Shown here piece by piece: positions 9,044-15,265 of a stretch of DNA of 21,342 bases. The notes under the pieces were generated by a model. That model was not told the origin of the DNA and searched no databases. It saw only the letters and a program-made list of their open reading frames with translations. The stretch's first letter is position 1. Every line of letters begins with the position of its first letter. Source of the stretch: CAZKDV01 sp964551645 (lineage in GTDB: Bacteria; Bacteroidota; Bacteroidia; Bacteroidales; DTU049); NCBI GenBank assembly GCA_964551645.1, contig CAZKDV010000036.1, positions 1 through 21,342 of the forward strand, written 5' to 3'. A program made the position numbers and the translations under genes.

Positions 9044-9154
9044 AAACAAATGTAATTAATTACTCAACCTCCGTTCACTAATTTTCTCTAAATACTTTCT
9101 GTTACAATGAAAATGATGTAACAAAACATTTATACACACACATTATATTAGGTT

Positions 9155-9526
9155 ATGAAAAAAGCAATACTTACCATTTTTCTGCTTGTACTTTCAAATA
9201 CTTTTATGACATTTGCTTGGTATGGGCATTTGAGATTCAGCCAAATGAAGTGGTCGAAAGATTTAGGTTTGGTAAGTATCATCTTAATTAGTTGGGGAAT
9301 TGCTCTTTTAGAATATTCTTTTCAAGTTCCAGCCAATAAAATTGGATTTAGTGAAAATGGTGGTCCTTTTAACCTATGGCAACTAAAAGTCATTCAAGAA
9401 GTAATTACACTATCTGTTTTTTCAGTTTTTACAATAATATTTTTCAAAAATGAAACATTCAAAATAAATTATTTAATCGGTTTTATTTTCTTAGTTCTTG
9501 CCGTATATTTTTTCTTTAAAAAGTAA
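9155..9526 (+). CDS. DMT-family (DUF486) small membrane protein
   Basis: A 123-residue, four-helix membrane protein with hydrophobic segments at about residues 3-20, 38-54, 84-98 and 103-120. It matches the DUF486 family through FAWYGHL, ALLEYSFQVPANKIG, and the FNLWQLKVIQEVITL motif followed by FSVFTIIFF. The family resembles half of a drug/metabolite transporter and presumably works as an oligomer; its substrate is not known. The start ATG is preceded by an AT-rich leader without a Shine-Dalgarno sequence. No exact TAnnTTTG box was found between it and fumC, so it may be read through from fumC. Confidence 0.88.
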   Translation: MKKAILTIFLLVLSNTFMTFAWYGHLRFSQMKWSKDLGLVSIILISWGIALLEYSFQVPANKIGFSENGGPFNLWQLKVIQEVITLSVFSVFTIIFFKNETFKINYLIGFIFLVLAVYFFFKK

Positions 9527-9544
9527 ACAAGTAATTGTTTACTT
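9521..9544. repeat. Perfect 10-bp inverted repeat upstream of the 9589 gene
   Basis: AAGTAAACAA (9521-9530) and TTGTTTACTT (9535-9544) form a perfect palindrome with a 4-nt spacer. It overlaps the stop codon of the DUF486 gene and ends 9 bp before the -7 box at 9554. No T-run follows on the plus strand, so an operator is as likely as a terminator. Confidence 0.6.
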
Positions 9545-9553
9545 AAAATATAG

Positions 9554-9561
9554 TAAATTTG
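9554..9561 (+). promoter_or_regulatory. Promoter -7 box of the outer-membrane-type protein gene
   Basis: TAAATTTGCC matches TAnnTTTG, 27 bp before the GTG at 9589. The inverted repeat at 9521-9544 covers the region where a -33 element would be. Confidence 0.6.
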
Positions 9562-9588
9562 CCAACATAATTTTCATCAAAAACTTAA

Positions 9589-10167
9589 GTGAAAAAATTA
9601 ATCCTTATCTCCATATTCTTTTTCTCCGTTATTTCAGTTTTTTCATTGGATACAAATAAAAACATTTATAGCGGTGGTATGTTGATTCTTCAGCCGGGAT
9701 ATTTAATTACCAAAAATGACTACCAAAGCATCAATCATTCAAACTTTGGTATCGGAGGCATTCTCAAGTTTTATCCTTACAAATATCTTACTGTCGGCAT
9801 TTACGGTGGTTCACAAAAAACACATTACTCCTCTTCCAATTCTCAAAATTCGTATATTAACATTGGTTACGGCGGTCCCTTTATAGGTTTTAGCATAAAA
9901 CCAAATAAAATTCGATATACTATTTCAGCTTTTGTTGGAAAAACGACAATTAGAAATCTACATATAAATAGTCAAAACAATGTAGTTTTATCTGATGCTT
10001 ATCTTTATAAACACTCATCTTTAATTTACACTCCTATTTTGAGTATAGACTATCCAATAAGCAAGAGAATAGTTTTAACTTTGCAAACTGTTTGTCTTAC
10101 AACTAAAATAGCAAATGAGTCGCTTTATAATCCAATAATGCAGTTTGGAATTTTATTTAATCGTTAA
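9589..10167 (+). CDS. Small outer-membrane beta-barrel-like protein, unknown function
   Basis: This 192-residue protein begins at a GTG (VKKLILISIFFFSVISVFS), giving a standard signal peptide with probable cleavage around residue 19-20. The mature part has alternating aromatic/Gly-rich amphipathic strands (GIGGILKFYPYKYLTVGIYG, IGYGGPFIGFSIKPNKI) and ends in a strand finishing QFGILFNR. This is typical of a small eight-stranded outer-membrane barrel, although the final residue is Arg rather than Phe. I do not recognise the specific family. It has its own promoter and converges on the OsmC gene, with only 24 bp between the two stop codons. Confidence 0.7.
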   Translation: MKKLILISIFFFSVISVFSLDTNKNIYSGGMLILQPGYLITKNDYQSINHSNFGIGGILKFYPYKYLTVGIYGGSQKTHYSSSNSQNSYINIGYGGPFIGFSIKPNKIRYTISAFVGKTTIRNLHINSQNNVVLSDAYLYKHSSLIYTPILSIDYPISKRIVLTLQTVCLTTKIANESLYNPIMQFGILFNR

Positions 10168-10191
10168 AAAGCTAAAAAAGTCAGAAAACGA

Positions 10192-10608
10192 TTATGCCAA
10201 TATCACAACTTCAAAAGTAATATTTGCTGCTTGCTTATACATGTGTGCAACACCGCAATATTTATCTTGCGACAATTTTACAGCTTTAGCCAACTTTTCT
10301 TTGTCCAAGTTGTTTCCTTTAAATTGATAAATCAAGTGAATATTATCATAATACATTGGATGCTCCTCTGTCAAATTTGCCTCCGCAACTATATTAAAAT
10401 AAGTATATTCAACTTTCATTTTGTTTAAAATAGAAACTACATCCATGCCTGTACAGCCTGCCAATGCTGATAGCAATAATTTTTTAGGAGTTGGTCCTTG
10501 ATTTTTTCCACCGTTTTCAAGTGTTGTATCAACTATAACTTTATGTGAATCAACCACAGAAGTAAATTGCATTTTTTCATTCCAAGAGGTTTCTACTATA
10601 TGTTTCAT
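10192..10608 (-). CDS. OsmC/Ohr-family protein
   Basis: A 138-residue OsmC-fold protein. Members reduce organic hydroperoxides with two Cys; both are present as Cys52 in PKKLLLSALAGCTGMDVVSIL and Cys118 in QDKYCGVAHMY. The layout, with the first Cys in AGCTGMD and the second in the YCGVA segment, resembles the YhfA-like branch rather than Ohr, so the physiological substrate is uncertain. It is cytoplasmic, with no signal peptide. The ATG at 10608 lies 16 bp downstream of a minus-strand -7 box, so it is transcribed separately from the HEAT-like gene across the gap. Confidence 0.9.
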   Translation of the reverse strand: MKHIVETSWNEKMQFTSVVDSHKVIVDTTLENGGKNQGPTPKKLLLSALAGCTGMDVVSILNKMKVEYTYFNIVAEANLTEEHPMYYDNIHLIYQFKGNNLDKEKLAKAVKLSQDKYCGVAHMYKQAANITFEVVILA

Positions 10609-10624
10609 AAATATTTGTTTTTTA

Positions 10625-10632
10625 CAAAATTA
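10625..10632 (-). promoter_or_regulatory. Promoter -7 box of the OsmC-family gene
   Basis: The minus strand reads TAATTTTG, 16 bp upstream of the ATG at 10608. The -33 region is lost in the assembly gap. Confidence 0.55.
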
Positions 10633-10636
10633 CAAA

Positions 10637-10736
10637 NNNNNNNNNNNNNNNNNNNNNNNNNNNNNNNNNNNNNNNNNNNNNNNNNNNNNNNNNNNNNNNN
10701 NNNNNNNNNNNNNNNNNNNNNNNNNNNNNNNNNNNN
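10637..10736. other. Assembly gap, 100 N
   Basis: Exactly 100 N between the OsmC promoter and the 3' part of the minus-strand HEAT-like gene. It is a scaffold gap of unknown true length and may hide further sequence. Confidence 0.98.
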
Positions 10737-11022
10737 AAATAATTTTCAAAAAATTTCGTTTAACTCCCTCAATTTCATGATTGGAAATTACATTAATTAA
10801 ATCATCTAAATAAGGAATGATAAAATGATAATTTTGTTGACAACACAATTGCACTACTCTAGCCGCTCGCATACATAATGGATATTTTGAATTTATAGCA
10901 ATATCATAAACTTCTTTAAATAACTCTGCATTATCACCAATTGCCAATACAGCCATATCAGCAGTATGCCTTGAACTATCAGATAATCCATGAACGAAGT
11001 CGGGTTTAAAACTTTTGGTCAT
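10737..11022 (-). CDS. Small HEAT-like helical-repeat protein (3' end lost in gap)
   Basis: Reading from the ATG at 11022 (MTKSFKPDFVHGLSDSS) there are 95 codons before the N run; the stop is not visible. The sequence is alpha-helical with paired helices (ELFKEVYDIAINSKYPLCMR / AARVVQLCCQQN / FIIPYLDDLINVIS), resembling HEAT or DNA-alkylation-type repeats. A TTG four codons upstream is possible, but it sits in the -7 box. Function is not recognised. It is divergent from the larger HEAT-repeat gene starting at 11252. Confidence 0.6.
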
Positions 11023-11031
11023 ATACAAATA

Positions 11032-11039
11032 CAAAACTA
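11032..11039 (-). promoter_or_regulatory. Possible promoter -7 box of the small HEAT-like gene
   Basis: The minus strand reads TAGTTTTG, ending 9 bp before the ATG at 11022. If it is real, the 5' leader is only a few nucleotides long. Confidence 0.4.
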
Positions 11040-11145
11040 AATAAAAAGTAAATATCTTTTTAGATTATAATAACCCGTTGTACATTTAGGTCAAACTTAT
11101 ATTCAAATGATTATAGAGTATTATTCCAAAAACACCTACATTTAT

Positions 11146-11178
11146 TTTACGAAAGACAATAGATTGTATTTACGAAAG
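11146..11178. repeat. 10-bp direct repeats around a small palindrome upstream of the HEAT gene
   Basis: TTTACGAAAG occurs at 11146-11155 and 11169-11178. The small palindrome ACAAT-AG-ATTGT (11156-11167) lies between the copies. The block ends 3 bp before the -7 box at 11182, a position suited to a regulator binding site. Confidence 0.5.
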
Positions 11179-11181
11179 TTG

Positions 11182-11189
11182 TATATTTG
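11182..11189 (+). promoter_or_regulatory. Promoter -7 box of the HEAT/zinc-ribbon gene
   Basis: TATATTTG matches TAnnTTTG, 62 bp before the ATG at 11252. Confidence 0.5.
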
Positions 11190-11251
11190 TTGCGTAAATT
11201 AGTCGTTGAGTGGAAAGCTCGCGGAATTTTAACCTAAATAAAATAAGAAAT

Positions 11252-13042
11252 ATGGAAACAATGGAAAAATTAAAACACAAAAGGCCTATAATTAGGATAT
11301 TGGGTCTTGAAGAGGCTAACTTTGACAACCCTGAACATCAAGAAGTTATATTAAATATTATTGTAAATGACGATGATATTGACGTTAAGAAAAAAGCTGT
11401 TGATAAAGTTCATAATCAGTATCTACTTTTTGATTTGGTTATAAATAATGTAAGCGAAGATAGTTGGCGGAGTTACGCTACAAAAAAAATAACAAACCAA
11501 AATTACTTGATGAAAATCATAAACCAAAATTACTTGATGAAAATCATGATGAATGATTCTGCTATATTGGAAAATACTTATGTGCGTCGAGCTGCAGTGA
11601 AAAATATTACTGATGAAAATATTTTATTAAATTTTGCAGAGAATGATTATGATATTGGGGTTCGTGTAAATGCTGTAGAAAATATTGTCAATAAATCTTT
11701 CTTACATCGGCTTGCTGAAAATAACAATAATGCTACAGAAATTCGTATTAATGCTTTAAAAAAAATTACAGATATTGATATTTTACAACGACTCGCAGAG
11801 AACGATATTGATGTTAAGGTTCGTATTAATGCAGCAAAAGCATTATCTAATAATAATATTTTAAAAGACATAGCACTAAATACTAGATATGAAATTAGAT
11901 ACTCTGCAACATCTGCAATAAATGATCAAGCTGTTATTGCTGACATTATTGCGATTACTAATGATGAATATTTATGGTATGAAATTAAGTATAATTTAAA
12001 AAATCAAAATGCTTTAGCTTACATATCAAAAAAATGTAAAAATTCTACCATCCTTTATTCAGCTATTAGTGAAATAACTAGTCAAGATATTTTAGTAGAT
12101 ATAGCGCAGAATGCAAAAGACAAATGGGCGCGCAGTTATGCTTTAAGCTTTATTAAAAGTCAAGATATTGTCGCTGATATTGCCAAAAATCATTTTGATA
12201 AAGATACTCGAAAAGAAGCTGAAAGAGAGATTAATTCACAAAAGAATAGTGCAGAATATGTTAAAGATACAAATTTAGAATATACAGAACGGAATAACTG
12301 GCTTGACTACATTGTTTTAGAAAATATTTTATTTGATATTGCACTTAATGTGGATAATAAATATTTGGGAGGATCTGTAGTTTATAAAATCACTGATAAG
12401 ATTATTTTATCTGAAGTTGCTAAAAATGCTACGAACTTAAATGTTCGCTTATTTGCAGCAATAAAACTAGATGATAAAAATGTAATACGGCAGATTGCTG
12501 AAAATGATATAGATATAAGTGCTCGCTTATCTGCTGCGAAAATATTAAATGATCAAGATATAATATTAGATATTGTTGAAAATGCAAATAATAGCTTTTT
12601 AATACGAGAGGATGCAGTTAGTGCGTTAAAAGATGAAAGTAAACTAATCTTTATTGCAAACAATGATAATGATTGGGATATTAGATTAGCTGCCGCAAAA
12701 CAACTACATGATGAAAATCATATAGCTTTTATTGCGAAAAATGCTGATAGTGTTTATATGCGCCAAAAAGCCATTAGGAGCTTATCAAATAAAAAATTAA
12801 TATTTGAAGTGGTATCTCAAATAGAAAATAGTTGTCCCAATAGTGATGATCACTTTTTTATATGTCCCCATTGCCGCTCTACTTTTTGTTATTTTTGTGC
12901 AGAACAATCAACAAGAACAATAAAATTTGATCCCGATGGCAATAATCGTGATTTAGAAGAAAAAGACTGGTTTGAAGTAACGGATTATGATTGTTCTAAA
13001 TGTGGAAACAAGTTAAGGCATAATAGTAATTATGGGAAATAA
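11252..13042 (+). CDS. HEAT-type repeat protein with C-terminal zinc ribbon
   Basis: From the ATG at 11252 (METMEKLKHKRP) the protein has 596 residues; an in-frame GTG at 11210 would add 14 unlike residues and is less likely. About 500 residues consist of degenerate units of about 24 residues (pattern VRxxAAKxIxDxxILxDIAENDxD), a short HEAT-like repeat seen in many bacterial proteins. The C-terminal 60 residues hold three CxxC pairs (Cys538/541, Cys546/549, Cys581/584; CPHC, CYFC, CSKC), which suggests a zinc ribbon. There is no signal peptide, so it is probably a cytoplasmic scaffold or binding protein; the partner is unknown. An exact 27-bp tandem duplication lies at 11494-11547. The gene is followed by a copy of the palindromic element that also follows the KilA-N gene. 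Confidence 0.8.
   Translation: METMEKLKHKRPIIRILGLEEANFDNPEHQEVILNIIVNDDDIDVKKKAVDKVHNQYLLFDLVINNVSEDSWRSYATKKITNQNYLMKIINQNYLMKIMMNDSAILENTYVRRAAVKNITDENILLNFAENDYDIGVRVNAVENIVNKSFLHRLAENNNNATEIRINALKKITDIDILQRLAENDIDVKVRINAAKALSNNNILKDIALNTRYEIRYSATSAINDQAVIADIIAITNDEYLWYEIKYNLKNQNALAYISKKCKNSTILYSAISEITSQDILVDIAQNAKDKWARSYALSFIKSQDIVADIAKNHFDKDTRKEAEREINSQKNSAEYVKDTNLEYTERNNWLDYIVLENILFDIALNVDNKYLGGSVVYKITDKIILSEVAKNATNLNVRLFAAIKLDDKNVIRQIAENDIDISARLSAAKILNDQDIILDIVENANNSFLIREDAVSALKDESKLIFIANNDNDWDIRLAAAKQLHDENHIAFIAKNADSVYMRQKAIRSLSNKKLIFEVVSQIENSCPNSDDHFFICPHCRSTFCYFCAEQSTRTIKFDPDGNNRDLEEKDWFEVTDYDCSKCGNKLRHNSNYGK
11494..11547 (+). repeat. Exact 27-bp in-frame tandem duplication
   Basis: Bases 11494-11520 and 11521-11547 are identical and each encode 9 residues of the NQNYLMKI type, adding an extra piece to one HEAT-like unit. 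The perfect identity suggests recent slippage or an assembly effect. Confidence 0.95.
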
Positions 13043-13080
13043 TTGTTTACTAAGTTGACATAAATGCATACTTTAAACCA

Positions 13081-13318
13081 GCCCATAACATGCGTTTGTT
13101 ATCAATGGCAAGACTGTGGAACGTATGATAGTAACATGCAAATTGAAACCTTTGTTCTTCGTAAAAAAATTTAGTGGTGAAATTCCTACTTTCGACAATA
13201 ACTAACTCATTATAGCCCATAGCAATCAGTTTAAATTACACGAATTTGATGAATATCCGAATTATTTCGGGTAATTGAACAATTTTTTCATTTGTTTTTC
13301 AAATACACAAGGAGTTGA
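13081..13318 (+). repeat. Palindromic intergenic element, copy 1
   Basis: This fills most of the 356-bp noncoding stretch between the HEAT gene and the KilA-N gene. Bases 13202-13318 align without gaps to 14494-14610, about 100 of 117 identical by hand count, and weaker similarity extends about 20 bp further left with one indel. The left part forms an imperfect inverted repeat: 13085-13102 (ATAACATGCGTTTGTTAT) with 13198-13213. The 3' part holds a small hairpin, CCGAA-TTAT-TTCGG (13257-13270). The remaining 13319-13398 shows only AT-rich sequence and a weak promoter-like CAACTTTGCA directly before the KilA-N ATG. Confidence 0.8.
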
Positions 13319-13398
13319 ATTAATAATCAAGAATGATGAATAGTCGTTTTTGAAGCTTACTTTCTATTTTAATAAACATTTTTTCGCAACTTTGCATT

Positions 13399-14211
13399 AT
13401 GGCAAAAATCAATGTAAAAGATACGGAAATAACGATTATATCAGTTGAGGAGCGAGATTATATTTCGCTTACAGATATGGCAAATGCTAAAGAAAGCCAA
13501 AGCCGAGCTGCGGATATTATCAAAAATTGGATAAGAACCCGTTATACGCTTGAGTTTTTGGGGACTTGGGAGCAAATCAACAATCCTAATTTTAAAGTGG
13601 TGGAATTTGACCACTTTAAAATGCAGGCAGGTTTACCAAGTTTTGTATTGAGCGTTTCCGAATGGATTGAGAAAACCAATGCCATCGGGATAATCGTTAG
13701 AAAAGGCAAATATGGTGGAACTTATGCTCATAAAGATATTGCTTTTGAGTTTGGTTCAGCTATAAGTGTTCCTTTCAAACTCTATTTGATAAGCGAATTT
13801 CAAAGACTTAAAGAAGAAGAGCAAAAACAATTGGGTTGGACTGCTAAACGCGAATTAGCTAAACTTAATTATCATATTCACACAGATGCTATAAAACACA
13901 ACTTGATACCGCAAGAACTTTCGTCTGCACAAACTTCAATCATTTATGCTAATGAAGCTGATGTTTTGAATGTTGCTTTATTTGGAGTAACAGCCAAACA
14001 ATGGCGAAAAGCAAATCCTGACTTAAAAGAAAATATACGAGATTACGCAACTATCAATGAGCTGATTTGCTTGTCCAATATGGAAAACTTAAACGCAGTT
14101 TTCATAAATGAAAAAATCTCACAAAAAGAACGATTGATAAAACTAAACAAAATCGCTATTCAACAAATGAGTATATTACAAGATGTTGAAAAACATAAAC
14201 TACTAAAATAA
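13399..14211 (+). CDS. KilA-N domain protein
   Basis: A 270-residue cytoplasmic protein. Residues about 20-135 match the KilA-N domain (YISLTDMANAK, IKNWIRTRYTLEFLGTWEQ, the GTYAHKDIAFEFGSAISVPF motif, then LYLISEFQRLKEEE), a putative DNA-binding fold common in phages and mobile regions of Bacteroidota. The C-terminal half (ELAKLNYHIHTDAIKHNLIP..., ANEADVLNVALFG) recurs in such proteins but has no function I can name. The ATG at 13399 sits 4 bp after a TTTG box, so the leader would be very short or absent. The gene is flanked on both sides by copies of one palindromic element. Its DNA target and role are unknown. Confidence 0.85.
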   Translation: MAKINVKDTEITIISVEERDYISLTDMANAKESQSRAADIIKNWIRTRYTLEFLGTWEQINNPNFKVVEFDHFKMQAGLPSFVLSVSEWIEKTNAIGIIVRKGKYGGTYAHKDIAFEFGSAISVPFKLYLISEFQRLKEEEQKQLGWTAKRELAKLNYHIHTDAIKHNLIPQELSSAQTSIIYANEADVLNVALFGVTAKQWRKANPDLKENIRDYATINELICLSNMENLNAVFINEKISQKERLIKLNKIAIQQMSILQDVEKHKLLK

Positions 14212-14231
14212 GAACAAAAATAATCCATGCT

Positions 14232-14299
14232 TTTGGTAGCACATTTGCAATTCGCACGAGCCAGCACAACAGCCAAAAAATGCAAAAAAAGTTACCAAA
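14232..14299 (+). repeat. Imperfect hairpin after the KilA-N gene
   Basis: TTTGGTA (14232-14238) pairs with TACCAAA (14293-14299), and inside it TTTGCA (14244-14249) pairs with TGCAAA (14281-14286), separated by internal loops of 5 and 6 nt. It is not followed by a T-run. It lies in the 467-bp noncoding stretch 14212-14678. Confidence 0.5.
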
Positions 14300-14363
14300 C
14301 CAATGCACCACGATAGACCAAATTAACGAACAACATATAGACAAGCAGGGCGAACCGATAAAA

Positions 14364-14610
14364 AGGTATTGCCAAAAATGGGGCTAAACGACTTCGATTA
14401 GACATGTCACTACATGGCTACTTCGCGGTGTGCAGGATTCAACTTTCGTTATTCGATTGAACTTTTGTGCTTAAATCCCACCTTCTGCAATACCTAACCC
14501 ATTATAGTTCATAGCAATAAGTTCAAATTACTCAAATCTGTTGAATATCCGAATTTCTTCGGGAAATTGAGCAAATTTTTCATTTGTTTTTCAAATGCAC
14601 AAGGGGTTAA
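14364..14610 (+). repeat. Palindromic intergenic element, copy 2
   Basis: Bases 14494-14610 are the counterpart of 13202-13318 (about 85% identical, no gaps). The left part has perfect 9-bp arms AGGTATTGC (14364-14372) and GCAATACCT (14487-14495), continued after a symmetric 6-nt internal loop by TGGG/CCCA. An alternative inner stem pairs GGTG and GGATT (14427-14439) with AATCC and CACC (14474-14482). The 3' part holds CCGAA-TTTC-TTCGG and CATTTG-TTTTT-CAAATG hairpins. With the 14232-14299 hairpin and the promoter at 14624 this accounts for the noncoding stretch; 14300-14363 shows nothing recognisable. Confidence 0.8.
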
Positions 14611-14623
14611 TACTTAAAATGTG

Positions 14624-14631
14624 TACTTTTG
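14624..14631 (+). promoter_or_regulatory. Promoter -7 box of the Rieske-like lipoprotein gene
   Basis: TACTTTTGCA matches TAnnTTTG. It lies 13 bp after the end of palindromic element copy 2 and 47 bp before the ATG at 14679. Confidence 0.6.
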
Positions 14632-14678
14632 CACAATAGATTCAATATTTTTTAATCAAATAACTCAATTGTGCTTTT

Positions 14679-15095
14679 ATGAAACGAGTTGCCATTATGT
14701 TTATTCTTGTATTTGTTTTTTCTTATTCATGCAAAGATGATGACGACTTAATTCCCTATGTTGCTGTTGATTTCACCATAGACATTCATTCAACTTTCTA
14801 CAATGAACTTGCCGTAGTTGGTGGATGGGTGTATGTTACTGGTGGATATAAAGGTATTTTGATATATCGTTTATCAAATGATGAGTTTCTTGCTTACGAA
14901 AGATCTTGCACTTATAATCCAACAGAACCTTGCGAAAGGATTGTCATGGAAGAAAGTGGACTCGGAATGTACGATCCTTGCTGCGGTAGTCGTTTCATTA
15001 TTCTTGATGGTAGCGTAGTTGAAGGTCCTGCAAAACGAATGTTAAGGCAGTATTATACAGATTTTGACGGAAAGTACTTACGAGTGTATTACTAA
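14679..15095 (+). CDS. Rieske-like lipoprotein lacking histidine ligands
   Basis: This 138-residue protein has a lipoprotein signal peptide with lipobox FSYSC (Cys18) followed by acidic KDDDD. The rest resembles a small Rieske ferredoxin fold: GYKGILIYRLSNDEFLAYER, then box 1 SCTYN (Cys77), Cys85, and box 2 DPCCGSRF (Cys101, Cys102), followed by LDGSVVEGPAKRMLRQYY. A canonical Rieske site is CxH...CxxH. Here the His positions read Tyr79 and Ser104, so a standard 2Fe-2S Rieske cluster is not expected; the Cys may form disulfides or a different metal site. It is probably anchored to a membrane facing the periplasm or outside. Family assignment is from motif memory and is moderately sure. Confidence 0.7.
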   Translation: MKRVAIMFILVFVFSYSCKDDDDLIPYVAVDFTIDIHSTFYNELAVVGGWVYVTGGYKGILIYRLSNDEFLAYERSCTYNPTEPCERIVMEESGLGMYDPCCGSRFIILDGSVVEGPAKRMLRQYYTDFDGKYLRVYY

Positions 15096-15187
15096 AATGA
15101 TGTTATCATAAAACTATTTAAGCAAACTATCAATATGCTTTTAGCATAACTTCCTATAAAAAAACATTTTGGTATTAAAATTTTTTC

Positions 15188-15195
15188 TAATTTTG
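15188..15195 (+). promoter_or_regulatory. Promoter -7 box of rpsA
   Basis: TAATTTTGCA matches TAnnTTTG, 70 bp upstream of the rpsA ATG. A TTTG at 15168-15171, 16 bp upstream of the box, may act as the -33 element. The leader is very AT-rich and has no Shine-Dalgarno sequence. Confidence 0.65.
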
Positions 15196-15265
15196 CAAAC
15201 CAAATTTATGAACAAAATGTTCATATTTATATTATTAATTAAATTATTTATTAACCTTTAAAACC

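Noticed and set aside
10145..10428. Short plus-strand frames over the OsmC gene
   Set aside because: They overlap a clear OsmC-family gene on the other strand and resemble no protein.
14156..14344. Minus-strand open frame of 62 codons rich in hydrophobic residues
   Set aside because: It overlaps the KilA-N 3' end and the 14232-14299 hairpin, has no promoter box or family likeness, and its hydrophobicity follows from the A-rich plus strand.
13043..14678. Insertion sequence or classical integron around KilA-N
   Set aside because: No transposase or integrase gene, no convincing RYYYAAC/GTTRRRY core ends and no terminal inverted repeats with target duplication were found; only the repeated palindromic element is supported.
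15134..15148. TATGC-TTTTA-GCATA hairpin upstream of rpsA as a terminator
   Set aside because: The stem is only 5 bp and no T-run follows; chance is likely in this AT-rich DNA.
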